A model generated the notes under the pieces. It did no database searches and had not been told where the DNA came from. It saw only the letters and a program-made list of their open reading frames with translations. A DNA stretch of 64,000 bases from the NCBI RefSeq assembly GCF_003100395.1, contig NZ_CP029210.1:930001-994000 (forward strand), written 5' to 3'. The position numbers and the translations under genes are program-made. Shown here piece by piece: positions 34,343 to 42,783 of this stretch; the first letter of the stretch is position 1; the number at the start of each line of letters is the position of its first letter. This DNA comes from Aquabacterium olei. GTDB taxonomy: Bacteria; Pseudomonadota; Gammaproteobacteria; Burkholderiales; Burkholderiaceae_C.

Positions 34343-35071
34343 TTATTGGCCGTCTTGACGGCGCCGACGGGCGCACGCCACCACGCCCAGGCCGGCCAGC
34401 AGCAGGGCGACACTTTCCGGCTCGGGCACCGCCGGTGTGAGCGCCAGGTTCTGCACGGCCAGCACGCTGGTGCCGTCGAAGCTGTTGAGGTCGGTGAGGA
34501 CCACGCCGATGCGCACGGCGCCCGTCTGGGTGAAGGTGTGGCTGACGTGTTGCAGGCCGAAATCCAGCCAACCGCCTTGCAGCGTGCCGGTGCCCGAGGT
34601 GTCGCCCAGACGGACGATGTCGTGGCCGATCACCAGCCAGGCGGCGTCGAACGTGGGCAGCGGGCCCGTGGCCAGTTGGCCGAACAGGCGCCAGTCGAAG
34701 TGCAGCGTGTCGCCCGCGCGGACGTCGACGGTGGCGAGGGCGGCTGCGCCTTCGTAGGCGTATGCCGCCTTGTCCATGTCGTCGAACGCATCGCCGGGCA
34801 GGCCCATGCCGTGCGTCAGGGTGGCCACGTCGGCGGCGGCCGTGCCGCTCAGGTTCAGGGCGCCAGCGGTCAACGGGGCGTCGTCTTCATACAGCGTGCT
34901 GGCCGTGCCGAGCAGCAGGGCGGGGCTGCCGAGGTCGATGGCGCCCAGGGCCGGGGCCTGGGCCACGTCGCCGAGGGTCAGCACGCCGCTGACGGGGGCG
35001 GCCATGGCCGGGGTGACCAGGGCGATGGCCGCGGTGGCCACGAGGGCGCGGAGGAAGGGGATGGTGTACAT
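34343..35071 (-). CDS. PEP-CTERM protein, unknown function
   Basis: A 242-residue exported protein with a signal peptide ending at AMA-AP (residue 25) and a C-terminal sorting tail VPEPESVALLLAGLGVVACARRRR. The middle is a beta-rich domain (TLHFDWRLFGQL, HTFTQTGAVRIGVVLTDL) that looks like a jelly-roll surface domain, without catalytic residues I can name. It lies just downstream of the large secreted nuclease gene on the same strand (43-base gap) and could be co-transcribed with it. Confidence 0.88.
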   Translation of the reverse strand: MYTIPFLRALVATAAIALVTPAMAAPVSGVLTLGDVAQAPALGAIDLGSPALLLGTASTLYEDDAPLTAGALNLSGTAAADVATLTHGMGLPGDAFDDMDKAAYAYEGAAALATVDVRAGDTLHFDWRLFGQLATGPLPTFDAAWLVIGHDIVRLGDTSGTGTLQGGWLDFGLQHVSHTFTQTGAVRIGVVLTDLNSFDGTSVLAVQNLALTPAVPEPESVALLLAGLGVVACARRRRQDGQ

Positions 35072-35114
35072 GGTGTGGGTGCCTGGGGCAGGTCGGGTCG
35101 TTCAGGAAGAGGGC

Positions 35115-38039
35115 TCACTGGATCAGGTCACGCGCGGGCACGATCTGGCCGGCCGTCACGCCGCGCAGCATGACCAGGGGCCGCGCGGCGGCCGGGCCGG
35201 CCGGGCCGTCGGTGTCGATGCGGATCTGGGCGCCCGAGGCGGTGTCGACGATCTGTACGCGGCCGCTGGCTACGGCATCCGTGCCCGTGGCGCCGACGGT
35301 GGCGAGCAGGGCACTCAGGTCGATGCGGTCGGTACCCGGGGCAAAGTCGGTGATGGTGTCGAGGGCGTCGCGCAGGCTGGCGTAGGCGAACACGTCGCGG
35401 CCAGCACCACCGGTCAGCATGTCGGCGCCTTCGCCGCCGGTCAGTCGGTCGTCGCCAGCCGTGCCCACCAGCGTGTCACCACGGGTGCTGCCGTTGATGG
35501 CCTTGACCAGGTTCAGGCCGATGAGCACCGGGTCGTGGTCGGACGAGCGGTAGGGCGTGGCGCTGTAGAGGTCGACGCTGCAGCTGGTTTCGGTGCTGAC
35601 GTAGCAGCCGGCCGTGGCGCTCGGGCGCTTGAAGTTGCGCTCGTAGTCGATGATGCTGGGCTCGTCGGCGTTGATGTGCCAGTGGGCCACACCGGTGACG
35701 AGGTGGGTGGCGTTCGACAGGGCGTGGTCGAGCGAGCCGGCTTCGCCGTCGAACACGTACGAATAGTGCTGGCTGCCCTCGAAGGCCTCGCTGAGGTTGA
35801 CCAGACCGGCGGCGGTCAGCACCTCCACCGGGTCTTCCTTGCCGTAGGCATTCAGGTCGCCGATCACGACCACATCGGTGTCACCGGCCGTGGCGGTCAC
35901 GGTCTGCATGAAGGCGAGCAGGCGGCTGGCCTGTTCCACGCGCTTGCCGTTCCAGCAACCCTGGCCGTCGCCGGCATCGGCGTTGTCGGCATCACTGGAA
36001 GACGGGCAGCTGCCCTTGGACTTGAAGTGGTTGACCAGCACGCTGAACTTCTCGCCATTGGGGGCGGCGAAGGTCTGGGCCAGCGTGGGGCGGCTGTTGA
36101 CTTCGTGCGTGTCGCTCAGCGGGGCGCCGGCGGGCGTCACGGCGGCGGGCTTGTAGATCATGGCCAGGCGGATGGCGTCCGTGCCCGTGCCTGCGGCGGG
36201 CAGGGCAATGCTGGCGTAGGCGTTGGCGCCCACCTCGGCATTCAGCGCATCGACCAGGTTCTGCACGGCGGTGTTGCCGTTGTTCTGGATCTCCATCAGG
36301 CCGACGACGTCGGCGTTCAGCGCGGCCAGGGCCTTCACGATCTTGGTGCGCTGGCGCAGGAACTCGTCGAGGTTGTCTGCACCACGGCAGTTGCTGGCCG
36401 ACACCGTGCCGCCCAGCGTGCAGCCCTGGCCGGTCTGGCCGGATGCCGTCTGGCCATTGGTGAAGGTGGTGAAGTAGTTCAGCACGTTGAAGCTGGCCAC
36501 CTTGACGTTGCCTCCGACGGCGGCCGGTGCGGTCGTGCGCACGTTGGCGCGGGTGAAGTTCACCGGCTGCGTCGGGTGGATCTTGTAGCTGGCCAGACCG
36601 GTGTTGCTGCTGGTGCTCAGGCCGAAGTCGATGACGCCGGTCAGGCTGTCCACCGTGTCGCCGGCGCGCAGCGTGTTGTCGGCGCCGATGTAGGGCGTCT
36701 TCGCGGGGTTCTGCGCGCTGGTGCCGTCGTCCAGCAGGATCTGGCGTTGCGCGTTGCTCGCGGCCATGGCCAGGGCATCCGCCGAGCCCGGGCGGTGCAC
36801 GTTCGTGGGCTTGATCAGCCGGCCCTGGGCCGACAGCGTGACCTGGCCGAAGCGGCCCTGGAAGTAGTTCTGCGAGGCCGTGAGCTGCGTGTCGATCGTG
36901 ACCAGCATGCCCTCGTGGGCCTCGAGTTGGGCGCTGGTGGCCGGCAGGGTCAGCACGGTGGGGATGACCTGCTGGTTCTCGCCGACCACGGTGATGGCCG
37001 AGGGGCTCGTGAGCTGCGTGACCGTGCGGGTGGCCGTGGCCGGGTTGCCGGCCGCGCCGGTGTTGAACTCGGCCACGGTGCCGCTCAGCGTGATGGCGTG
37101 GCCGACGCTGACAGTGGGCGCCGAGCTGGTGAACACGAAGATGCCGTCCGAGGTGTCGGGCTGGCCGTCACCCGTGGGGTCCTGCAGGTAGAAGCCGTTG
37201 TTCAGCAGCTTGGTGACCACGCCGCGCGTGCTGACCTTCTTGCCGACCAGCGGGCTGGTGGCGCCGTTGCCCTGGATCTGCGGGATCGTGACCGACTGGG
37301 CATCGGTGCCCGTGCCACCACCCGTGCCGCCGCCCGTGCCGCCCCCGGTGCTGCCACCGCTGCAGGTCTTCAGCGCGGTGCCGCTGTGGCGGGGCAGCGG
37401 TGTGCCAGTCGCGAAGTCGCTGGCGTTGACGTTGGTGTCGGTGCAGCCGTCGGTGGCGCGCAGCAGGGCCAGCGTGGTGCTGGCCGTCGGGGCGGCTGCA
37501 CTGCCTTCGTAGAAGTTCGCCGCGCCATAGCCCACCAGATCCATGATCAGGCCCAGCTGCGCGGTGCTGCACGCGGCGCTGCCGCCGTTGCAGGCCAGGC
37601 CGCTGGGGCTGTTGACCAGGGCCACCTTGCCGCCCGAGGCGCTGAGGTTCGGCCCGCTGGTGGGCGAGAAGTCGGCTGCCACGGGCAGTGCGGCGCCGAG
37701 CGTGCTGGTGGTGGGCAGGCTGACCAGGTAGTACTGGCCGGGTTGCACCGACACGCCAGGCAGGGCCAGCACGCTGTTGGAGGCGAAGGTGCCCGTGCCG
37801 GTGGCCGAGGCGTACTGCAGCGACAGGCCGGCGAGGCTGACGGGCGCGGTGCCGGCGTTGAACAGCTCGACGTAGTCGTTGCGGAAGGTGGGGGCGCCGC
37901 TGGTGGCCGCACCACCGCCATACACTTGGCTGATGACCAGGCCGCTGGACGAGGCGTGGGCCAGGCCGGCCAGGCCCAGCAGGATCGCGGCGCTCAAGGG
38001 CCGCAGGGTTGAGCAGGGCAGGGAGGGAATACGGAACAT
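35115..38039 (-). CDS. Secreted ExeM/NucH-type endonuclease with lamin-tail and RTX regions
   Basis: A 974-residue extracellular nuclease. After a signal peptide (AHA-SS near residue 23) comes a lamin-tail domain (VISQVYGGGAATSG, YVELFNAG), a Gly/Thr linker, an OB-fold region (ATSPLVGKKVSTRGVV), then an endonuclease/exonuclease/phosphatase domain: NVLNYFTTF, LMEIQNNG (metal Glu), GDLNAYGKEDP and SSDHDPVL (catalytic Asp-His). The last 125 residues hold Ca-binding RTX-like nonapeptides (GTAGDDRLTGGEGADMLTGGAGRD). ExeM-like enzymes degrade extracellular DNA. A signal peptide plus RTX repeats is a mixed export signature. ATG 38037-38039 gives the signal peptide; the longer frame to 38162 is not needed. 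Confidence 0.92.
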   Translation of the reverse strand: MFRIPSLPCSTLRPLSAAILLGLAGLAHASSSGLVISQVYGGGAATSGAPTFRNDYVELFNAGTAPVSLAGLSLQYASATGTGTFASNSVLALPGVSVQPGQYYLVSLPTTSTLGAALPVAADFSPTSGPNLSASGGKVALVNSPSGLACNGGSAACSTAQLGLIMDLVGYGAANFYEGSAAAPTASTTLALLRATDGCTDTNVNASDFATGTPLPRHSGTALKTCSGGSTGGGTGGGTGGGTGTDAQSVTIPQIQGNGATSPLVGKKVSTRGVVTKLLNNGFYLQDPTGDGQPDTSDGIFVFTSSAPTVSVGHAITLSGTVAEFNTGAAGNPATATRTVTQLTSPSAITVVGENQQVIPTVLTLPATSAQLEAHEGMLVTIDTQLTASQNYFQGRFGQVTLSAQGRLIKPTNVHRPGSADALAMAASNAQRQILLDDGTSAQNPAKTPYIGADNTLRAGDTVDSLTGVIDFGLSTSSNTGLASYKIHPTQPVNFTRANVRTTAPAAVGGNVKVASFNVLNYFTTFTNGQTASGQTGQGCTLGGTVSASNCRGADNLDEFLRQRTKIVKALAALNADVVGLMEIQNNGNTAVQNLVDALNAEVGANAYASIALPAAGTGTDAIRLAMIYKPAAVTPAGAPLSDTHEVNSRPTLAQTFAAPNGEKFSVLVNHFKSKGSCPSSSDADNADAGDGQGCWNGKRVEQASRLLAFMQTVTATAGDTDVVVIGDLNAYGKEDPVEVLTAAGLVNLSEAFEGSQHYSYVFDGEAGSLDHALSNATHLVTGVAHWHINADEPSIIDYERNFKRPSATAGCYVSTETSCSVDLYSATPYRSSDHDPVLIGLNLVKAINGSTRGDTLVGTAGDDRLTGGEGADMLTGGAGRDVFAYASLRDALDTITDFAPGTDRIDLSALLATVGATGTDAVASGRVQIVDTASGAQIRIDTDGPAGPAAARPLVMLRGVTAGQIVPARDLIQ

Positions 38040-38206
38040 CTTGTACCTCAGCACGGAAAGTGGCTGAAGTCTGGCGGGGCACTGTGGCACCGCCATGGGG
38101 TGGTGTGGCCCTCGATGTGATCCGTTCGGCTCATGGTGCATGACGGCGGGCACCGCACGCACCGGAATCCGGACGCTGGGTGCGCCCCGCCCTGCAAGCC
38201 GGGGGG

Positions 38207-38863
38207 TCAGCTGCCCTGTCTGCGGGCCCGGGCGCGGGCCAGGGCCGCTTCGATGGCAGCCCGTTTGCTGTCGAGCACCACCGGGTCGGTCAGGCGCGAC
38301 TCTTCGGCCAGATGGGCCAGCTTGTGCTCGGCCTTGGCGAGCATCCGCGCGTCGTGCTCGACCTTCTCACGCTGCAGGCGCACGGTGCGGCGCTCGTACC
38401 GGGTGCGCGCGGCGTCGGCCTGCTGCGGTGTCCAGGCAGCCCAGCCGGTCGGTTCGGGGGCGGGGTGTGCGGGCTCCAGGCTGATGCAGTCAACCGGGCA
38501 CACGGGAATGCACAGCTCACAGCCGGTGCAGTCGGCTTCGATCACGGTGTGCAGGTGCTTGTTCGTGCCGATGACGGCATCAACCGGGCAGGCCTTGATG
38601 CACAGCGTGCAGCCGATGCACCAGGCCTCATCGATGACGGCCAGCCGCAGCGGGCCTTCCTCACCGTGCACGGGGTTCAGCGGCTTGACCGGCAATCCGG
38701 TGGCCGCGGCCAGTCGGGCCACGCCTTCGGCGCCGCCGGGCGGGCACTGGTTGATGTCGGCCTCGCCCGCGGCAATCGCGCGGGCGTAGCTGGCACAGTC
38801 GGGGTAGCCGCAGCGCGTGCATTGCGTCTGCGGCAACAGGGCGTTGATCCGGTCGGCATCCAT
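38207..38863 (-). CDS. rnfB: RnfB/RsxB-type iron-sulfur electron transfer protein
   Basis: A 218-residue iron-sulfur protein. The N-terminal cluster motif is Cys15-x2-Cys18-x4-Cys23-x16-Cys40, followed by two ferredoxin-type [4Fe-4S] motifs ([24 protein letters not shown]) and a charged C-terminal helix. It matches RnfB without the N-terminal membrane helix of the E. coli protein, as in many betaproteobacteria. No other rnf gene is present, so it may serve as a stand-alone carrier, for example to nitrogen or DNA-repair enzymes; partner unknown. Start ATG 38861-38863 is directly before the first Cys motif. Located 59 bases downstream of phaZ. Confidence 0.9.
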   Translation of the reverse strand: MDADRINALLPQTQCTRCGYPDCASYARAIAAGEADINQCPPGGAEGVARLAAATGLPVKPLNPVHGEEGPLRLAVIDEAWCIGCTLCIKACPVDAVIGTNKHLHTVIEADCTGCELCIPVCPVDCISLEPAHPAPEPTGWAAWTPQQADAARTRYERRTVRLQREKVEHDARMLAKAEHKLAHLAEESRLTDPVVLDSKRAAIEAALARARARRQGS

Positions 38864-38922
38864 GGTGGCGCCGCAGTCTACAGCCCCTGGGCACCGCCGC
38901 GCGCTGGCGGCGGCGTCCGGCC

Positions 38923-40179
38923 TCACTTGTTGTGGGCGAGGATGAAGCTGCGGATCTCCGGATAGGCCATCTCGCGCCAGCGGCGGCCCGAGAAGATGCC
39001 GTAGTGGCCGGCCCCAATGACGTCGTAGTGCTTCTGGTTGCTGGACGGGATGCCGGTGCACAGCTCGTGCGCGGCGCGGGTCTGGCCGGCGCCCGAGATG
39101 TCGTCCAGCTCGCCTTCCACCGTCAGGAGCGCCGTGGTCTTGATGTCGGCCGGCTTGACCAGTTCGGGCTCGCCCTGGGGGTTGCGCACCATCCACGTGC
39201 CATTGACCAGCGCAAAGTCCTGGAACACCGTCTTGATGGTGTCGAGGTAGTACTCGGCCGGCATGTCGAGCACGGCGTTGTACTCGTCGTAGAAGACGCG
39301 GTGGGCGTCGGCGCTTTCCTCGTCACCGCGCACCAGGTCCAGGAAATAATCGTAGTGCGAGTTGGCGTGGCGGTCGGGGTTCATGGCCACGAAGCCCGTG
39401 TGCTGCATGAAGCCCGGGTACACGCGGCGGCCGGCGCCCGGGTAGTTCTGAGGCACCCGGTAGATCACGTTGTTCTCGAACCATTCGAACGACTTGTTCA
39501 TCGCCAGGTTGTTCACCGCGGTCGGCGACTTGCGTGCGTCGATCGGGCCGCCCATCATCGTCATGGTGCGCGGGGTGGTCTCACCGCGGCTGGCCATCAG
39601 CGAGATCGCAGCCAGCACGGGCACCGTAGGCTGGCACACCGAGATCACGTGCACGTCCGGCCCGATCTTGCGGATGAACTCCTGCACGTAGTTGATGTAG
39701 TCATCGAGGTGGAACTCGCCGCTCTCCAGCGGCACCATGCGGGCGTCCACCCAGTCGGTGATGTAGACCTTGTGGTCCTGCAGCAGCGTGCGCACGGTGT
39801 CGCGCAGCAGCGTGCTGTGGTGGCCCGACAGCGGCGCGACCACCAGCACCGAAGGCTGAGCGCGCAGTTTTTCCAGCAGCGCGCCGTTGTCGGTGAAACG
39901 CTTGAAGCGCAGCAGGCGGCAGAAGGGCTTGGCCTCGACCACCTGCTCCTGGATCACGACGTCCGTGCCGTGCACGTTCACCTTGTTGATGTTGAACTCG
40001 GGCTTCTCGTATTCCTTGGTGAGGCGGTGCACCAGATCGAAGCCGGCCGCCACGCGCTGGGCGACGGGCAAGTGGGCCATCAGCGACAGCGGGTGGCTGT
40101 ACAGCTTGGACGCCGCGCTCGCAAATTCGGAGAAGGGGCTGATCCAGGCGCGCTGGGTTTCGTAGATCTGATAGAGCAT
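38923..40179 (-). CDS. phaZ: Intracellular polyhydroxyalkanoate depolymerase
   Basis: A 418-residue alpha/beta hydrolase of the intracellular PHB depolymerase family that breaks down stored PHA granules. The nucleophile is a cysteine, Cys182, in the lipase-box-like [10 protein letters not shown], as in the Ralstonia PhaZa1 group; the remaining triad residues are likely in [12 protein letters not shown] and [13 protein letters not shown]. The N-terminus [16 protein letters not shown] is almost invariant in the family, fixing ATG 40177-40179. No phasin or PHA synthase gene is nearby. Confidence 0.95.
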   Translation of the reverse strand: MLYQIYETQRAWISPFSEFASAASKLYSHPLSLMAHLPVAQRVAAGFDLVHRLTKEYEKPEFNINKVNVHGTDVVIQEQVVEAKPFCRLLRFKRFTDNGALLEKLRAQPSVLVVAPLSGHHSTLLRDTVRTLLQDHKVYITDWVDARMVPLESGEFHLDDYINYVQEFIRKIGPDVHVISVCQPTVPVLAAISLMASRGETTPRTMTMMGGPIDARKSPTAVNNLAMNKSFEWFENNVIYRVPQNYPGAGRRVYPGFMQHTGFVAMNPDRHANSHYDYFLDLVRGDEESADAHRVFYDEYNAVLDMPAEYYLDTIKTVFQDFALVNGTWMVRNPQGEPELVKPADIKTTALLTVEGELDDISGAGQTRAAHELCTGIPSSNQKHYDVIGAGHYGIFSGRRWREMAYPEIRSFILAHNK

Positions 40180-40503
40180 GGTCTTACCTCTGGTCGATGG
40201 CGGCGCATCTTTGTGAGACGCATCAGGCACCGGACGATTCAATTGGTGCACTGCAGCATAGCGTACTTCTCCCCATCGTGACACGGGTGCAATTCCCTTG
40301 AGACCGTCAGGAAGACCGCGCTCACCGTGCATTTTTCAGTTTGCTGCGGGTTTAACGCGGGATCGAGTGGTCGCGTTTCCTTCCCCTGGGTGAGGGGAAT
40401 GCCCCCCACAGACGGGCAGTGCAACAGCGCGTGACGGTGGTGAGGACACGTTCGCCTCCCTACCATGGGTTGCAAATGGGCAAACCAAGGGAGAAATCAC
40501 GTC
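40180..40503. other. 324-base intergenic region between phaZ and the oxidase gene
   Basis: Divergent promoter region with no convincing gene. Near the phaZ side it contains overlapping small dyads rich in TGCA (GTGCAC and CTGCAG around 40245-40255), the kind of sequence bound by PHA regulators, but no firm site can be named. On the oxidase side the ribosome site AGGGAG lies a few bases before ATG 40504. A G/C-rich stretch around 40380-40400 can fold as a weak hairpin. Confidence 0.4.
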
Positions 40504-42006
40504 ATGCCTGCAGCCTCAGCCGTCTTTCGTCGCACTCCGCGCCCCGCGCACCGTCTGCTGGCCGTGGCGCTGGCGGCGGCGAGCGTGGCCGGGGTCGCCC
40601 GCGCCGACGACGCCTACCTCAAAGGCCGCTTCGACCCGGTCGTGAACTGGCCGCTCATTCCGATCCACGTGGTGCTGATGCCCGATGGCCGGGTGCTGAG
40701 CTACGGCACCGACGGCAAGGGCAACCAGACCGGCCAGTTCATCTACGATGTCTGGGACCCTGCCAAGGGCGCGGACGCGGCCTCGCACCTCACGCTGCCC
40801 AACACCACCGGCACGGACACCTTCTGCAGCGGCCAGTCGGTGCTGCCGTACAGCGGCGCGGTGCTGCTGACCGGGGGCGACAAGACCGTCAACGGTGTGC
40901 GCAACTACTCGGTCAACGACGTCAACCTGTTCGACCCGGCCCGCACGACCCTGTACTCGGCCAACCAGCCCATGGCCTTTCTGCGCTGGTATCCCACGGT
41001 GCTGACCACCGCACAGGGTGAGGTGCTGGTGCTCGGTGGCCGGGCCGACCCGAACACCCCCGTGCCCACGCCCGAGGTCTATACCGAGGGCCGCGGCTGG
41101 CGCACCCTGAGCACTGCCGTCAGCGATGATGCCTACGGGGCCCGCAACTGGAGCTACCCGCGCGCCTGGCAGGCGCCCAACGGCAAGGTCTTCGTCGACA
41201 CCATCTGGGGTGGCACGTTCTTCCTCAGCGCGGCGGGCACCGGTTCGGTGGCCCGCACGCCGCTCACGCTGTCGGCCACCGATTACTACCTGCCTGCGGT
41301 GATGTACCGGCCGGGGCGCATCCTGTCGCTGCGCACGCTCAACAAGGCCGTGGACATCGACCTCACGGCGGCCACGCCCAAGGCCACCACCGTGCGGGGC
41401 GTGGGCCAGGACCGTTTCCATGGCTCGGCCACGGTGATGGCCGACGGCAAGGTGTTCGTCAGCGGCGGCTCGTTCGTGACCAACGTGGCCTGGGGCGTGG
41501 CCTACGCCGCCAAGATCTGGAACCCGGACACCCGTGCGTGGGCCACGGCTGCCACGGCCAAGCGCATGCGGCTGTATCACTCGGTGTCGATGCTGCTGCC
41601 CGACGGGCGCGTGCTCACGGGAGGCGGCGGTGCACCCGGCCCGCAGACCAACCTCAATGCCGAAATCTACAGCCCGCCCTACCTGTTCGAGCGCAACATC
41701 AGCGGCCGGCTGGCCGTGCGCCCCGTCATCACCGCCATGCCGGCCACCGCGGCCTTCGGCAGCACGCTGACCGTCGGCACCAACGTCACGGGCGTCAGCA
41801 AGGTCACGCTCGTGCGCACCGGCTCGGCCACCCACACGGTGGATTTCGATCAGCGCCTCGTGCCGGTTTCGCACACCACCAGCGGCACGACGGTCAACGT
41901 GACGATGCCGTCCGACCCGAACCTGGCGCCACCGGGGTACTACATGCTGTTTGTGTTCAACAGCGCGGGTGTACCGTCTGTGGCCAAGGTGCTGCGTCTG
42001 GGCTGA
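40504..42006 (+). CDS. Galactose/glyoxal oxidase-like copper radical oxidase
   Basis: A 500-residue exported kelch-propeller protein with a C-terminal DUF1929 domain. Signal peptide ends near ARA-DD (residue 34). All copper-site residues of galactose oxidase have clear counterparts: Cys108 (DTFCSG) for the Cys-Tyr cross-link, Tyr163 (RWYPT), Tyr358-His359 (RLYHS, followed by the conserved LLPDGRVLTGGGG) and His444 (SATHT). It therefore probably oxidises an alcohol or aldehyde with O2, making H2O2. PPGYYMLFVFNSAGVPS at the end is near identical in style to fungal and actinobacterial relatives. ATG 40504 follows AGGGAGAAATC. Stands alone. Confidence 0.9.
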   Translation: MPAASAVFRRTPRPAHRLLAVALAAASVAGVARADDAYLKGRFDPVVNWPLIPIHVVLMPDGRVLSYGTDGKGNQTGQFIYDVWDPAKGADAASHLTLPNTTGTDTFCSGQSVLPYSGAVLLTGGDKTVNGVRNYSVNDVNLFDPARTTLYSANQPMAFLRWYPTVLTTAQGEVLVLGGRADPNTPVPTPEVYTEGRGWRTLSTAVSDDAYGARNWSYPRAWQAPNGKVFVDTIWGGTFFLSAAGTGSVARTPLTLSATDYYLPAVMYRPGRILSLRTLNKAVDIDLTAATPKATTVRGVGQDRFHGSATVMADGKVFVSGGSFVTNVAWGVAYAAKIWNPDTRAWATAATAKRMRLYHSVSMLLPDGRVLTGGGGAPGPQTNLNAEIYSPPYLFERNISGRLAVRPVITAMPATAAFGSTLTVGTNVTGVSKVTLVRTGSATHTVDFDQRLVPVSHTTSGTTVNVTMPSDPNLAPPGYYMLFVFNSAGVPSVAKVLRLG

Positions 42007-42029
42007 CGTTGCCCTGACGCGCAAAAGGA

Positions 42030-42053
42030 AAGGGGCCTGCAAGCGGGCCCCTT
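42030..42053 (+). terminator. Intrinsic terminator between oxidase and PEP-CTERM genes
   Basis: AAGGGGCC (42030-42037) pairs with GGCCCCTT (42046-42053) around an 8-base loop; A-rich sequence precedes and TTGT follows. It lies 24 bases after the oxidase stop, before the convergent PEP-CTERM gene, and can serve both strands. Confidence 0.7.
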
Positions 42054-42094
42054 GTCACGTCACGGCAGGCTCAGAGAATGAGCCTGCTGGCCGT

Positions 42095-42751
42095 TCAAGC
42101 CGTGCGGCGACGGCGCGCCACCAGACCGGCCACGCCCAGGCCAGCCAGGGCCAGCGCGGTGGTGGTGGGCTCGGGCACGGCGGCGATGGTCAGGTTGTCG
42201 ACCACGAAGCTGCCGTTGACCAGGCCAAAGCCGTAGATGTCGGCCTGGGCGCGGTGGAAGCCCACGAACACGCCTTCGTCGTAGCCATCGGCCGCGGTGT
42301 TGGGCGAGACGCTGAAGCTCTCGATGGTGTTGCCGTCCATGTCATAGGCCACCACCAGCATGCTGTTGTTGGTCTTGCCATAGCCCTGGAACTGGTTCAC
42401 AAAGGCACCCACCGACGACACGGGGGCGGCGAAGCTGAAGCCCACTTCGCCACGCGGGGTGGTGAAAGCGGTCGACACGAAGTGACCGTCGTGGTCGGGG
42501 GTGCTGGCAAAGCCCGTCCACAGGCCGTTGTCGCCCAGGTCGAAGGCGTTCTGGCCGACCACCACGTTCGGCGTGGCCGTCAGCGTCACGCCGTGGCCCA
42601 GGTCCAGCGCGCCGGCGGTCACCAGGCCGTCGAACTCGTTGAACGTGATCACGGTGCCGGCGAACGTGGCGGTGGGGGCGACGATGGACGCAGCGTGCGT
42701 CGACAGGGAGGCGGCCAGCAGGGCGGCCGCAGCCAACAGTTTGGAAGTCAT
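42095..42751 (-). CDS. PEP-CTERM protein, unknown function
   Basis: A 218-residue surface protein: signal peptide ending at THA-AS (residue 21), a beta-sandwich-like body (ITFNEFDGLVTAGALDLGHGVTLTATP ... VGFSFAAPVSSVGAFVNQF), and the sorting tail VPEPTTTALALAGLGVAGLVARRRR. The body resembles the carbohydrate-binding-like domains common in PEP-CTERM proteins. ATG 42749-42751. It lies 32 bases downstream of the PhoX-family phosphatase gene on the same strand and may be co-transcribed with it. Confidence 0.9.
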   Translation of the reverse strand: MTSKLLAAAALLAASLSTHAASIVAPTATFAGTVITFNEFDGLVTAGALDLGHGVTLTATPNVVVGQNAFDLGDNGLWTGFASTPDHDGHFVSTAFTTPRGEVGFSFAAPVSSVGAFVNQFQGYGKTNNSMLVVAYDMDGNTIESFSVSPNTAADGYDEGVFVGFHRAQADIYGFGLVNGSFVVDNLTIAAVPEPTTTALALAGLGVAGLVARRRRTA

Positions 42752-42783
42752 GTGCAAACTCCGGTTGATGTGCAAGGGAGGGA

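Noticed and set aside
34770..38012. 1080-residue plus-strand frame opposite the secreted nuclease
   Set aside because: Low-complexity Gly/Ala/His/Arg shadow of a GC-rich gene with nuclease motifs on the other strand.
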